Positions 16,008 through 24,665 of a stretch of 64,000 nt of DNA are shown piece after piece. Origin of the DNA: an uncultured Bacteroidota bacterium (GTDB taxonomy: Bacteria > Bacteroidota > Bacteroidia > Bacteroidales > P3); NCBI GenBank assembly GCA_902774395.1, contig CACYIK010000007.1, forward strand, positions 1-64,000, given 5' to 3'. The position numbers and the translations under genes are program-made. Each line of letters opens with the position of its first letter. The stretch's first letter is position 1. Below the pieces are notes generated by a model that worked only from the letters and a program-made list of their open reading frames with translations, did no database searches and was not told the DNA's origin.

Positions 16008-16095
16008 TGTTAATGTTGAATGAGGAATGAGGAGTGAGGAATTAAATGGCGTGTCAACCAATTCCTCATTCCTCATTCAACATTCCTCATTCTCT
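16008..16095. repeat. Inverted repeat between convergent genes
   Basis: Units of GAATGAG/GGAGTGAG (about 16014-16044) face their complement AATTCCTCATTCCTCATTC (about 16059-16077, with a further CATTCCTCATTC) around the core AAATGGCGTGTCAACC. It lies between the HydS-like and helicase genes and could act as a bidirectional hairpin. Confidence 0.7.
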
Positions 16096-18051
16096 GCTGC
16101 CCGCTACCTGCTCAATGAAGTCTCCTTTTTCTTTGATATGTTCGATGAGTGCGCGGTAGAAGCGGTGGTGGCTTAGCGTCTGTGCGTTGCCCACAATGAT
16201 GAGCTTCATGCGCGCCCGTGTCATTGCGACGTTCATCCTCCGCAGGTCGCGCAGAAACCCTATCTGTCCATCGGCATTGTCGCGCACCAGCGAGATGACG
16301 ATGACGTCGCGTTCCTGTCCTTGGAAGCCGTCGACGGTGCCCACTGTGATGTGACGCTTGAGTTTTCTGAAATAATGCTGCATCTTCAGCAGGCGGCGGA
16401 TCAGGCGTGCCTGTCCGCGGTAGGGGGTGATGACGCCGAAGTCTACCCGTTCGCTCTCGATCTTCTGCGGCGACACCATCTCGATGTAGTCGCGCAGCGC
16501 GTGGATGACGAGGCGGGCTTCCTGAGCGTTGGTGAGGGAGCCGGTGTGGGTTCTTTTTTCGGAATAATCAGAATGATCGGAGTTTTCAGAGTTCTCGGAG
16601 GTGTCCAGCCATGTGAGCGGTGTATCCAGCGGGCTCACCAGCCTGTGGGCTGCCTCGGGGGCCGCTTGCAGTTGGCTGTGGTAGAACCAGCGCGACGAGA
16701 AACTCATGATGTCCTCGTTCATGCGGTATTGTGTGGTGAGGAGTGTGACGCAGCGGGGATGGAGGCCGACGAGTTTCTGCATCAGCGTGGTAGATAAACC
16801 GCCAGCAACAGCCTCTTTGCTTTTCACTGTTGGCGGCAGCTGCTGGTGGTCGCCGCTCATGATGACTCGGTCGGCCTTCAGTATCGCTGCCCAGCAGGCG
16901 GGCTCCAGCGCCTGTGCCGCCTCGTCGATGAAGAGGGTGCTGAAATGGCGTCGCTCCAGGATGCGGTAGGCGCTGCCAATCAGCGTACAACTCACCACCC
17001 GCGCCTGGTCGAAGAGATCGGCGTTGATCTTGATTTCCAACTCTGTGGCTCGCTGCTGCAACTTCTGCCTCCGCTCTCCACTCGTCACTCTGCGTTCTCC
17101 ACTCAGCACCTTGCGTATGTTCCACAGTTCGTGGTAATCGGGATGTGCCGCATAGCGGCGTTCATAGCTGCAGTCGAGCATCTCGTCGCTCATCCTCAGT
17201 GGGTTGCCAATACGCAGCACGTTGACGCTGCGCCGCATCAGTTGCTCGCAGATCCAATCCACCGCCGCATTGCTCGGCGCGCAGACGAGCACCTGTGTCT
17301 CACGCTCCAGTGTCTCGATGATGGCCTCTACCAATGTCGTCGTCTTCCCTGTCCCTGGAGGTCCGTGGACGATGCTTACCTCCTGCGCCTCCACGACCTT
17401 CTGTATGGCGTCGTTCTGGCTGCCGTTCAGCCAGGGGAAGGAGAGGGGTGGCAGTGTCCGGAAGCCAGGCTGTGCATTGCCCAGCAGCACGTCACGGAGA
17501 CGGATGAAGCGTTCGTCGTTGCCCCCTTGTGTTCCTTTCTTCTCGGCTTCCGAGAGGGATTCCAGCATCACGCGGTAGCTGGTGTTGTCTACCCCCAGCT
17601 GCACTCCCAGTAGATGTCGTTCGCCGATATCTTTGATGCTCTGAAATGCTGCTTTCGACGGCAGGCTAATGCTCATCACGCCGTTGCCTACCAGCTCGAC
17701 ATAGCACTGGTGGGGCAACTCTTTGGCGGCACCCCCTTTGCCCCCCTCGTGGAGAGGGGACGAGGGATAGGAGTCGTTGAGGTAGAACAGTGTGACGGGT
17801 TTGCCGGGCTCGAAGTCCAGCTCCAGCTCGTCTTCGTCGACCTCATAGTGTAGCTCCAGGGTCAGCTGTCCGAGCGCGTTGTAGGTGTTGTTCCCCAGCC
17901 GCACAGGGTAGCGACAGGCGGGCTCATGGATGCTACCCGTCAGTGACAGCCCTTTAGCTTCGAGGCTTTTCTGGTAGGCTTGCTGTTCCTCGCGGAGCTC
18001 CAGCGTCACCAATTCGCGCAAGCGACTGAAATAGGCGCTGGGATTGATCAT
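16087..18051 (-). CDS. IGHMBP2-like superfamily 1 helicase
   Basis: This SF1 DNA/RNA helicase of 654 residues has Walker A (HGPPGTGKTTTLVEAI, near residue 231), motif II DEAAQALEPA, motif III SGDHQQLPPTV, motif V-VI TVDGFQGQERDVIVISLVR and NVAMTRARMKLIIVG. The N-terminal ~200 residues form the beta-barrel region seen in IGHMBP2/SMUBP-2 proteins. Three stretches look repeat-derived and probably lie in loops: SPLHEGGKGG (~17.75 kb), SGERRVTSGERR (~17.09 kb) and TSENSENSDHSDYSEK (~16.57 kb). It overlaps the metal-binding gene upstream by four bases and is the last gene of that minus-strand operon. Confidence 0.88.
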   Translation of the reverse strand: MINPSAYFSRLRELVTLELREEQQAYQKSLEAKGLSLTGSIHEPACRYPVRLGNNTYNALGQLTLELHYEVDEDELELDFEPGKPVTLFYLNDSYPSSPLHEGGKGGAAKELPHQCYVELVGNGVMSISLPSKAAFQSIKDIGERHLLGVQLGVDNTSYRVMLESLSEAEKKGTQGGNDERFIRLRDVLLGNAQPGFRTLPPLSFPWLNGSQNDAIQKVVEAQEVSIVHGPPGTGKTTTLVEAIIETLERETQVLVCAPSNAAVDWICEQLMRRSVNVLRIGNPLRMSDEMLDCSYERRYAAHPDYHELWNIRKVLSGERRVTSGERRQKLQQRATELEIKINADLFDQARVVSCTLIGSAYRILERRHFSTLFIDEAAQALEPACWAAILKADRVIMSGDHQQLPPTVKSKEAVAGGLSTTLMQKLVGLHPRCVTLLTTQYRMNEDIMSFSSRWFYHSQLQAAPEAAHRLVSPLDTPLTWLDTSENSENSDHSDYSEKRTHTGSLTNAQEARLVIHALRDYIEMVSPQKIESERVDFGVITPYRGQARLIRRLLKMQHYFRKLKRHITVGTVDGFQGQERDVIVISLVRDNADGQIGFLRDLRRMNVAMTRARMKLIIVGNAQTLSHHRFYRALIEHIKEKGDFIEQVAGSRE

Positions 18052-18338
18052 ACACTCTTGTCGCTCACCACCTTGGTGTCGTAGCCTATCTTCTTCATGC
18101 CCTTCTGCAGACCTTCGACGTTGTTCTTTGCAGGGTCGTAGGTGATGGTGACATGCTGCTTCTCGCGGTCTGTCTCCACTTTCTTGACTCCCTTCTCAAA
18201 GCGCATGTTTTTCTTGATTTTCTTCTCGCAATTCTCGCATTGCATCTGAGGTGTCGGCGTGAGCACCAGCTGGCGCAGCTCCTTGCCGCCCAAAGCCAGA
18301 ATCATGCTGGCCATAATCATTAAAAAAGTCCGTTTCAT
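18048..18338 (-). CDS. Heavy-metal-associated (HMA) domain protein
   Basis: The 96-residue protein has an N-terminal hydrophobic signal or anchor (TFLMIMASMILALGG) followed by one HMA ferredoxin-like fold. The metal site is MQCENCEKKI (CxxC); the rest (GVKKVETDREKQHVTITYDP, GLQKGMKKIGYDTKVV) follows the fold closely. It would bind Cu(I), Zn or a similar ion in the periplasm and hand it on. Directly upstream on the same strand are a TonB receptor with a His/Asp-rich loop and a Cys-rich protein, which supports a metal-uptake or handling operon. Confidence 0.85.
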   Translation of the reverse strand: MKRTFLMIMASMILALGGKELRQLVLTPTPQMQCENCEKKIKKNMRFEKGVKKVETDREKQHVTITYDPAKNNVEGLQKGMKKIGYDTKVVSDKSV

Positions 18339-18388
18339 ATGTTGATACGTTGATATGTTTTTCGTTCATCATTCATCACTCCTCACTC

Positions 18389-20362
18389 TCAAAGGTTCGC
18401 TCGGATTCCCGCGTAGACCATCATGCCGTGGACGGGGCCCCAGACCAGTGTCGGTTCGAAGTCGGCACTCCAGGGGGTTGCGGCGTTGATGATGGGGTTC
18501 GGCTGGCGGTAGCCCGTCAGGTTCTCGCCTCCGATGTATACCGAGAAGTGGCGGAATTCGCGCGTCAGCTGGGCGCTGAGCTGCGGGTATGCAGGGAACT
18601 CCTTGTCCCACGACGCGCTGCCGTCTCCCAGCGTGTAGGGTGTCGGCATGCGGCCGCCGCCGTTCAGCGACAGCGTGACGTCCAGCTGCCAGATGCCCAT
18701 CATGGGTTTCCAGCCGACGGTGACGAGCCCCTTGTAGCGGCTCTGCAGCGGCTTCTCCATGAGCACTCCACCGTAGGTGCAGCGCACATGGTTGTAGCGG
18801 AAGGCGGCGAGGATGTTCAACTCGTCGGTGATGTCGCAGCTTGCGTCGAGCTGAAGGGTGTGTGAGTATGATTTGCCGTTCAGGTCCGCGATGGTGATTT
18901 TCGTGGGGTCGCTGTCATAGTCTACCACCGCCTGGTGCAGGAAGTCGGTGTAGTAGTATTCCGCGTTCACCTGCACGCTCTTCTCCCAGAGGTGAAGGTA
19001 GAGCGTGGCGGAGAGGCCGCTGTTCCAGGCCTCTTCCTGCGGCAGTACGGCGGGAGCCGTCAGCGTACGCCCCGAGGCCAGCAGGTAGTGCTGCTCCGCC
19101 ATTGCATGGGGGGTGCGGTAGCCTTTGCCCACCGAGGCACGGAGCGTCAGATGGTCGCCGGTTACCCACTTCACATGCATGCGTGGTGTCACGTAGCTGC
19201 GGTCGTAGAGTGTGCTGTGGTCCACCCGCAGGCCTCCCATGAGGGTGAACTTATAAGAGGGTGTGTAGGTGTATTGCACATACGCGCCGGGCGTATATTC
19301 GGTCAATAGGCTGTAGTCGTTGGACAACAGCGTCTCGTCGTAGCGGTCGCCGTTGAGGCTCAGGCCTGTCGACAGCAGGTGGTCCTCTGTGAAGTCGTGC
19401 TCCAGCATCAGCTGGCTGTTGAACGACCGCTGGTCGACAGCGTAGTCCTTCGGGCCGAAGGTGCCGTCAAGCTGGTAGACGAAGGCGTTCGCCGCCAGTG
19501 CGATATTAGTGTTGTGGTCGCGGTCAAGGATGAAGGCGTGCTTCATGTATCCCTCGGCGCGTCGGCTGTCGATAAGCACACGGTAAGGGTTCGTCACCGT
19601 AAGCATCTGTCCTCCTTCGCGCTCCTCTTGCAGGTATCCGGCACCGGCATGCATGATGTAGCGGTCGCCCACATATTTCCAGCGGCTCATCAGGTGCAAC
19701 TGTCGCACCGTCGGCGAGTCGTGCCAGAGGTCCCCGTCGTCGTCGTGGTGGCCGAAGTCGTGCTCGTAGTGCACCATCAGGTTCCCACTGAACCGCTCGG
19801 TGAAGTGCTTGTTCGCCGTAGCGTTCACCTCGCCCTTCAGACGGCTGTCGCCATAGAGGTTCACGCTCACCCCCTCCTCGTCGTCGGGTTTGAGGTATTC
19901 CACGTTGATTTGCCCCGTGATGCTCTGAGGACCGTTCTTCACACTCGCCGCGCCCTTGCTCACCGAGATGCTCTTCATCCAGCTTCCCGGCACGTAGCCT
20001 AGCGAATAGGGTAGGGAGGCGCCTACCGATGTCGGCAGCATCTCGCACAGCATCTGCACATATTGTCCGCTGAGACCCAGCAGTTTGATTTGACGGGCTC
20101 CCACGGCGGCATCGTTGTAGTTTACGTCCACCGACGGGTTGGTTACAAAGCTCTCGCCCAGGTTGCAGCAGGCGGCGCGGCAGAGCTCTGCGAGTCCCAG
20201 GTTCTGTCCGTTCTCGGCACCGCCCAGGCGGCTCACACCTTCGGCGCGCCGCGTGCTGATGCTCACCTCGTCGAGTGTCGAATTCTTGATACTATCTTCT
20301 TTCTGTGCCGCGGCGGTGAAAAAGCACGCCACCGACAGACACAATATTATATAATGTTTCAT
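18389..20362 (-). CDS. TonB-dependent receptor, probable metal or metallophore receptor
   Basis: The 657-residue protein has a signal peptide ending near TAAAQ, a plug domain (QIKLLGLSGQYVQMLCEMLP, SISVSKGAASVKNGPQSITG) and a 22-strand barrel whose last residue region MMVYAGIRANL is typical. No carboxypeptidase-like N-terminal domain or SusC features are present, so a small ligand is likely. The extracellular loop HDFGHHDDDGDLWHDSP, rich in His and Asp, suggests metal binding. Neighbouring HMA and Cys-rich genes support this. Confidence 0.85.
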   Translation of the reverse strand: MKHYIILCLSVACFFTAAAQKEDSIKNSTLDEVSISTRRAEGVSRLGGAENGQNLGLAELCRAACCNLGESFVTNPSVDVNYNDAAVGARQIKLLGLSGQYVQMLCEMLPTSVGASLPYSLGYVPGSWMKSISVSKGAASVKNGPQSITGQINVEYLKPDDEEGVSVNLYGDSRLKGEVNATANKHFTERFSGNLMVHYEHDFGHHDDDGDLWHDSPTVRQLHLMSRWKYVGDRYIMHAGAGYLQEEREGGQMLTVTNPYRVLIDSRRAEGYMKHAFILDRDHNTNIALAANAFVYQLDGTFGPKDYAVDQRSFNSQLMLEHDFTEDHLLSTGLSLNGDRYDETLLSNDYSLLTEYTPGAYVQYTYTPSYKFTLMGGLRVDHSTLYDRSYVTPRMHVKWVTGDHLTLRASVGKGYRTPHAMAEQHYLLASGRTLTAPAVLPQEEAWNSGLSATLYLHLWEKSVQVNAEYYYTDFLHQAVVDYDSDPTKITIADLNGKSYSHTLQLDASCDITDELNILAAFRYNHVRCTYGGVLMEKPLQSRYKGLVTVGWKPMMGIWQLDVTLSLNGGGRMPTPYTLGDGSASWDKEFPAYPQLSAQLTREFRHFSVYIGGENLTGYRQPNPIINAATPWSADFEPTLVWGPVHGMMVYAGIRANL

Positions 20363-20367
20363 TATGA

Positions 20368-20475
20368 TTTTTGAGTTATGAGTTATGAATTATGAGTAAT
20401 GGATTTATGAATTATGAGTGAATTGACGCAACCTGCGTAGCCACTCTAAAATCATAAATTATAGATCAAAAATCC
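20368..20475. repeat. R1 hairpin repeat, copy b
   Basis: Same structure and orientation as the copy at 14.5 kb: TTATGAA units, core GACGCAACCTGCGTAGCCACTC, then TCATAAAT units. It separates the Cys-rich gene from the receptor gene. Confidence 0.75.
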
Positions 20476-20483
20476 AAATAATC

Positions 20484-20882
20484 TCAAACTCTCAAAACCG
20501 TTGTCGTCTCTGCCCCTCGCAGAAAGAATGATGAATGAGGAGTGAGGAATGATGAATGAGAAATATAAGTGGGTAGTGGGTGGTTGATAGTGGGTAGCGC
20601 TTGACCGCTAAACACTAAACACTGACCACTAAACACTGTCTGCTGCTCGCTGCCCGCTAGATAATCTGACAGGCTCACAATCACTACTGTGTCGCAGCCG
20701 TCGTTGCAGTCCTCGTCGTCACCACAGCAGTCTTCTTCGTCGGTGCAAAAATCCTGTCCTCCAGGCAGCACCAGCGTCGTCTTGCCCGTACAAAAACACC
20801 GCTCCATGCCGATGCCGCTGGCTCCGAAGAGCAACAGTATCAGTGTGGTAAATGTGACGGATATGTTGGCAAGCACTTTCAT
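20484..20882 (-). CDS. Small Cys-rich envelope protein with repeat-derived tail
   Basis: The ATG at 20882 gives one hydrophobic segment (VTFTTLILLLFGASGIG). It is followed by a Cys cluster in an acidic setting (CFCTG, QDFCTDEEDCCGDDEDCNDG), which looks metal-binding and is reminiscent of the small Cys proteins placed before metal TonB receptors in Bacteroidota. After DYLAGS the sequence (QQTVFSGQCLVFSGQALPTI, then HSSFLTPHSSFF) is encoded by simple repeats of the kind found between genes, so the original protein probably ended earlier. The -7 element ends only nine bases before this ATG, implying an extremely short leader. Confidence 0.55.
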   Translation of the reverse strand: MKVLANISVTFTTLILLLFGASGIGMERCFCTGKTTLVLPGGQDFCTDEEDCCGDDEDCNDGCDTVVIVSLSDYLAGSEQQTVFSGQCLVFSGQALPTINHPLPTYISHSSFLTPHSSFFLRGAETTTVLRV

Positions 20883-20891
20883 TTTCGGCTG

Positions 20892-20899
20892 CAAAGATA
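20892..20899 (-). promoter_or_regulatory. -7 element of Cys-rich gene
   Basis: Minus-strand TATCTTTG, nine bases from the start codon. The position where -33 should be is occupied by TTATGATT-type repeat sequence. Confidence 0.6.
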
Positions 20900-20911
20900 C
20901 GCTTTTTTTTA

Positions 20912-21056
20912 GAATTATGATTTATGTTTTAAATGTTTAAGTGGTTTGAAAGGTTAGAAGGGTTTAAGAGGTGACAGGTTCAAACCTTTCAAGCGAAGCG
21001 TGGTTAGCCCCACGAACTTGTTGAGTGAACCTTTCTAACCTTTTCAACCATAACTC
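20912..21056. repeat. R3 repeat, copy 1 (downstream of beta-barrel gene)
   Basis: GGTTTGAAAGGTTAGAAGGG-type units, a core around CAAGCGAAGCGTGGTTAGC and CCCACGAACTTG, then complementary GAACCTTTCTAACCTTTTC units. The first ~105 bases are nearly identical to 21813-21926, giving direct repeats around the beta-barrel gene. Confidence 0.8.
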
Positions 21057-21076
21057 ATAAATCATAATTCATAAAT

Positions 21077-21787
21077 CTACAACGTGTAGCTGATATTGAA
21101 GTTGATGGAGAGGGTGTTCAGGTAGCGCGGGTCGGAGAGCTGATTGTTGCCACGGTGGTGCGAGACGAGGTCGTAGTAGTAGATGGCGTCGAGCCCTAGC
21201 TCCAGCTTGTCGCCCAGGGGATAGGACAATGCAGCGCCGAAGGCCAGGCCGGCATTCAGACGGACATCCTCGTCGGTGAATGTGCGCTCCTCGTCGAAAG
21301 GCTCGAAGTAGACGTAGTAGTCTGTCATCCAGTAGGTCACGCCCTTGCGGCGGTCGGAAAGCCAGTAGCCGGCATAGGTGCCGGCGAGCAGGTGGCCGCG
21401 CAGCCGCTGCCCACCGAAGGAGAAGTCGGCCAGTACGGGCAGCATCAGATAGGCGTTGGTGTGCTCGGTATAGACGGGGTCGAGGTAGTTGAGGTTGCGG
21501 TCCATGCGGTGTGAGCGCTGCATAAAGCTGAGGTTGGCTCGCAGGGAGAACCATTCGTTGAAAGCGTAAGCCCCCTGAAGTCCCACCTCGAAGCCGCCGA
21601 GCGCCGAGTAGGCCTCGTCGATGCGGCTGGCGTTGTAGCGGCTGAGGGTCGTGGAGGACCATCCGCCGCGCAGCCCCACGGTCCACGGCGAAGGGGAGGG
21701 GATGTCGTTTTGTGCCTGTGCGCCGAGGGTGCACAGCAGCAGGAGAATATAGGTGGCGATTCGTTTCATGGGTGTTTTCTTAGTCAT
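21077..21787 (-). CDS. Outer-membrane beta-barrel protein
   Basis: A signal peptide (KRIATYILLLLCTLGAQAQ) and an alternating-strand body with aromatic girdles (WTVGLRGGWSSTTLSRY, WFSLRANLSFMQRSH, ending LNTLSINFNISYTL) mark a small PorT/OmpW-size barrel of about eight to ten strands. The function cannot be read. The start may be 21787 or 21769 (MKRIATY); the second is more typical and leaves a longer leader after the -7 element at 21798-21805. The gene is bracketed by direct repeats of about 110 bp. Confidence 0.75.
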   Translation of the reverse strand: MTKKTPMKRIATYILLLLCTLGAQAQNDIPSPSPWTVGLRGGWSSTTLSRYNASRIDEAYSALGGFEVGLQGAYAFNEWFSLRANLSFMQRSHRMDRNLNYLDPVYTEHTNAYLMLPVLADFSFGGQRLRGHLLAGTYAGYWLSDRRKGVTYWMTDYYVYFEPFDEERTFTDEDVRLNAGLAFGAALSYPLGDKLELGLDAIYYYDLVSHHRGNNQLSDPRYLNTLSINFNISYTL

Positions 21788-21812
21788 TTTCGGAGTGCAA
21801 AAATACTATTTT

Positions 21813-21926
21813 TTTTTGAATTATGATTTATGAGTTAAATGTTTAAGGGGTTTGAAAGGTTAGAAGGGTTTAAGAGGTGACAGGTTCAAACCTTTCAAGC
21901 GAAGCGTGGTTAGCCCCACGAACTTT
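21813..21926. repeat. R3 repeat, copy 2 (upstream of beta-barrel gene)
   Basis: Near-identical to 20912-21019, including the GAAGCGTGGTTAGCCCCACG core, but ending in a poly-T run instead of the right arm. It starts just behind the -7 element of the beta-barrel gene, as copy 1 does for the Cys-rich gene. Confidence 0.8.
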
Positions 21927-21930
21927 TTTT

Positions 21931-22020
21931 GAATTATGATTTATGAGTTATGAATTATGAGTAAACTGATGCAGCCTGCGTAGCCACTCTAAAATCATAA
22001 GTCATAAGTCATAAATCATT
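21931..22020. repeat. R1 hairpin repeat, copy c
   Basis: TTATGAA units, core TGATGCAGCCTGCGTAGCC then ACTC, then CATAAGT/CATAAAT units; same orientation as the other R1 copies and directly abutting the R3 copy. Confidence 0.75.
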
Positions 22021-22070
22021 AATGCAATATTATTTGTCCATTGGCGTTATCCTATTGTTATATTGGAGAT

Positions 22071-22598
22071 ATGGGGAAGCAACTGATCATATATGGTAGC
22101 CGGTACGGTTCGGCGAAGCGCTATGCTGAGCGGCTGGCGCAGATGACGGGTCTCGAGGCCGTCGAATACAAGGAGGTGAAAGCCCTGGGCGATTACGACA
22201 GGATTGTCTACCTCGGCAGCCTTTATGCCGGAGGTGTCACGGGACTGAAGCAGACCGTCGGGAAGATGACCCCGCAGCAGGAGCTTATAGTGGCCACCGT
22301 CGGTCTGGCCGACCCTACGGACGCCGCCAATGTCGCCCATATCAGACAGTCCGTCAAGGGCCAGGTACCGGTGTATCTCTATGACGAAAGCAGGATCTTC
22401 CATCTCCGTGGCGCCATCGACTACACAAAGCTTAACCTCAAGTACCGCCTGATGATGTCGCTGCTCGCCAAGAAAGTCGCCAAACTGCCCGACGAGCAGC
22501 AGAACGCCGAAACCAGGGCGATGCTCGAGACCTACGGCAAGCAGGTGGACTTCGTGGACTTCAGTACGTTGCAACCGATTGTGGAGAGGATTAGATGA
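22071..22598 (+). CDS. Flavodoxin-fold (HemG-like) protein
   Basis: The 175-residue protein begins with the FMN phosphate loop LIIYGSRYGSAKRYAERLA and continues with the flavodoxin strands IVYLGSLYAGG and LIVATVGLADP. The overall pattern fits the Flavodoxin_5/HemG group, in which E. coli HemG oxidises protoporphyrinogen. Whether it does so here is uncertain, since no other haem-synthesis genes are nearby. The ATG at 22071 follows a GGAG-like sequence. It lies upstream of a second flavodoxin-like gene. Confidence 0.75.
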   Translation: MGKQLIIYGSRYGSAKRYAERLAQMTGLEAVEYKEVKALGDYDRIVYLGSLYAGGVTGLKQTVGKMTPQQELIVATVGLADPTDAANVAHIRQSVKGQVPVYLYDESRIFHLRGAIDYTKLNLKYRLMMSLLAKKVAKLPDEQQNAETRAMLETYGKQVDFVDFSTLQPIVERIR

Positions 22599-22599
22599 A

Positions 22600-22640
22600 T
22601 GAGGAATGGTGAATGAGGAATGGTGAATGAGGAATGATTA
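22600..22640. repeat. Tandem TGAATGAGGAATGG repeat
   Basis: About three copies of a 13-14 base unit between the two flavodoxin genes; the same unit type forms the arms of the 16.0 kb inverted repeat. Confidence 0.65.
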
Positions 22641-22678
22641 TAAACGTATCAACGTAAAACATATAAAAGTTATCCAAT

Positions 22679-23206
22679 ATGAAGAAAATATCATTAATCA
22701 TCGCCGCTTGCTGCCTGATATTGGGTGCTTGTGCACAAAATAATTCAAGCGATCAAACAAATAAACAATCAAGTAATATGAAAAAGACCTTAGTAGTTTA
22801 CTTCTCGGCCACGGGCACCACCAAGGCCGCAGCGCGGGACCTTGCCAAAGAGCTGGGTGCCGACCTCTATGAAATCGTCCCCGAGCAGCCCTACACCGCC
22901 GCCGACCTCGACTGGCGCGACAAGAGCTCGCGCTCGACGCTGGAGATGAAGGACAAGTCGTCGCGTCCCGCCATCAAGGGCCGCTGCGAGAACATCGCCG
23001 ACTATGACACCGTCTGGATCGGCTTCCCCGTGTGGTGGTACACCGCCCCCACCATCGTCAACACCTTCATCGAGGCCCACAACCTCAGCGGCAAGGTGCT
23101 CAATGTCTTCGCTACCAGTGGCGGCAGCACCGTCGAAGGCTCCGCCAACGACCTCAAGAAAGCCTATCCGCAGTACACCTGGTTCGACAGCCGTCTGATG
23201 AACTGA
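22679..23206 (+). CDS. Flavodoxin with lipoprotein signal
   Basis: A lipobox signal (SLIIAACCLILGAC, Cys 17) precedes a flavodoxin domain of the Flavodoxin_4 type: TLVVYFSATGTTKAAARDLA (FMN phosphate loop), the W-containing DTVWIGFPVWWYTAPTI loop and VFATSGGSTVEG. As written, the flavodoxin would sit in the envelope. An internal ATG before KKTLVVYF (near 22778) would instead make a cytoplasmic protein. The intervening NNSSDQTNKQSSN is encoded by CAATCAAACAA-type repeats. The domain is slightly short at its end. Role: electron carrier or quinone reductase, unproven. Confidence 0.75.
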   Translation: MKKISLIIAACCLILGACAQNNSSDQTNKQSSNMKKTLVVYFSATGTTKAAARDLAKELGADLYEIVPEQPYTAADLDWRDKSSRSTLEMKDKSSRPAIKGRCENIADYDTVWIGFPVWWYTAPTIVNTFIEAHNLSGKVLNVFATSGGSTVEGSANDLKKAYPQYTWFDSRLMN

Positions 23207-23248
23207 CGGGGAAGGCAGTAGTAGTTGTTTTTGTCTTTTGCTGCATAA

Positions 23249-23268
23249 AATCACCAATAGTGGTGATT
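23249..23268. promoter_or_regulatory. Palindromic operator overlapping the porin promoter
   Basis: AATCACCA-ATAG-TGGTGATT is a perfect 8-base inverted repeat. Its right half overlaps the -33 element of the porin operon. A near-identical site (TCACCAATTATGGTGA) lies ahead of the hydrogenase operon at 38247-38262. The regulator is unknown. Confidence 0.65.
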
Positions 23269-23299
23269 GCCCATTCGTGGGAGTCCCTGTATTTTTGCA
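23266..23299 (+). promoter_or_regulatory. Promoter of the porin operon
   Basis: ATTG (23266-23269), 20-base spacer and TATTTTTGCA (23290-23299), 21 bases before the chosen start. Confidence 0.7.
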
Positions 23300-23320
23300 G
23301 CAGACAAAAACGACTACGTT

Positions 23321-24637
23321 ATGCGATTAACTCAAAGTGTACTAATTCTTTGTGCGGTTTCTGCACTAGCTTTCCAATCCCCGGTTTCGGGACAAAATGA
23401 TACAATACCCGCTAAGCAGGGGACAAATCAAACTACCAAGAGCCGCCTGACCTTGGGCGGATACGGTGAGGCGGTCTACAGCCGCCATTTCTACAGCGAC
23501 GACGTCCATCGTTACATGTACCCCGCCAAGTATAAAGACGCCGCGGGTCACGGACGTGTGGACCTGCCGCATGCCGTCATTATGCTGGGCTATGATTTCG
23601 GCCACGGCTGGAGCATCGGCACGGAGATAGAGTTCGAACACGGCGGCACCGAGGTGGCCACGGAGATGGAAGCCGAGGAGGCTGGCGAGTTCGAGCAGGA
23701 GGTGGAACGTGGCGGTGAGGTGGCGCTGGAGCAGTTCTGGGTCCAGAAAAGTTTTAATAAGTCTTTCAATATCCGCGCCGGACACATCGTGGTACCCGTG
23801 GGAATGACCAACAACGGCCACACCCCCAACCAATTCTTCAGCGTCTACCGCCCCGAGGGCGAGAACACCATCATGCCCTGCACCTGGCATGAAACGGGCA
23901 TCTCCTTCTGGGGCAAGGCTGGCAGCTGGCGCTACGAGGCACAGCTGCTGCCCGCCCTGAACGCCTATTTCTTCAATAACGCGGGTTGGATACATAACGG
24001 CAGCGCGTCGCCTTACGAGTTCCGTCCCGCCAGTAGCCTGGCCTGCGCCGCAAGGGTCGACTGGTCGGGCGTGCCGGGTCTGCGTCTCAGCCTCAGCGGC
24101 TATATCGGCAACAGCTTCAACAACGACATCAAGACCGATAACTATGGCGAGGCCTCGAAGTATCACGACGTGAAGGGTACGGTGCTGATAGGTGCCTTTG
24201 ATTTCGCCTACAAGGATCGCTATGTGATTGTAAGAGGCAACGTCGACTACGGCCACCTGAGCGATGCCGTGCTCATCTCACAGCACAACATGAACCAGAC
24301 CACGATGACGGGCAACCCCTATCCCCATACCGCCGTGGGCGAGAGTGCCTGGGATGCCTCCATCGAGGCGGGCGTCAACGCTCTGGCCTGGAGCAATACC
24401 AAACAAAAACTCTTCGTTTTCGGCCGCTACGACCACTACGATAGTTTTGTGCCTGGCGGCGTGATGACCGACATCGGCTGGTGCCGGCGGCAGGTCATCT
24501 CCGGCGGCCTCAACTACAGCCCCATCCCCGAAGTGACCCTCAAGGCCGAAGGTGGCGTCCGCCTCTTCGACAGCCAGTACAACAACGAACCCTTCTTCGC
24601 CCTGGGCATCACCTGGACGGGCTTCTTTAAGAATTGA
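23321..24637 (+). CDS. Outer-membrane porin-like protein
   Basis: The start at 23321 places a signal peptide (VLILCAVSALAFQSPVSGQ) directly after the promoter. The mature ~410 residues form an OprO/OprP-like or phosphate-selective-porin-like barrel: LTLGGYGEAVYSRHFYSDD, then RVDLPHAVIMLGYDFGHGWS, IRAGHIVVPVGMTNN, and a C-terminal strand EPFFALGITWTGFF. An acidic loop (EMEAEEAGEFEQEVERGGE) could attract cations such as iron. It leads an operon with imelysin, di-heme oxidoreductase and ResB-CcsA, which suggests uptake linked to periplasmic redox work. Confidence 0.78.
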   Translation: MRLTQSVLILCAVSALAFQSPVSGQNDTIPAKQGTNQTTKSRLTLGGYGEAVYSRHFYSDDVHRYMYPAKYKDAAGHGRVDLPHAVIMLGYDFGHGWSIGTEIEFEHGGTEVATEMEAEEAGEFEQEVERGGEVALEQFWVQKSFNKSFNIRAGHIVVPVGMTNNGHTPNQFFSVYRPEGENTIMPCTWHETGISFWGKAGSWRYEAQLLPALNAYFFNNAGWIHNGSASPYEFRPASSLACAARVDWSGVPGLRLSLSGYIGNSFNNDIKTDNYGEASKYHDVKGTVLIGAFDFAYKDRYVIVRGNVDYGHLSDAVLISQHNMNQTTMTGNPYPHTAVGESAWDASIEAGVNALAWSNTKQKLFVFGRYDHYDSFVPGGVMTDIGWCRRQVISGGLNYSPIPEVTLKAEGGVRLFDSQYNNEPFFALGITWTGFFKN

Positions 24638-24665
24638 AAATTGATAAATAAAAAAAAATAATATA

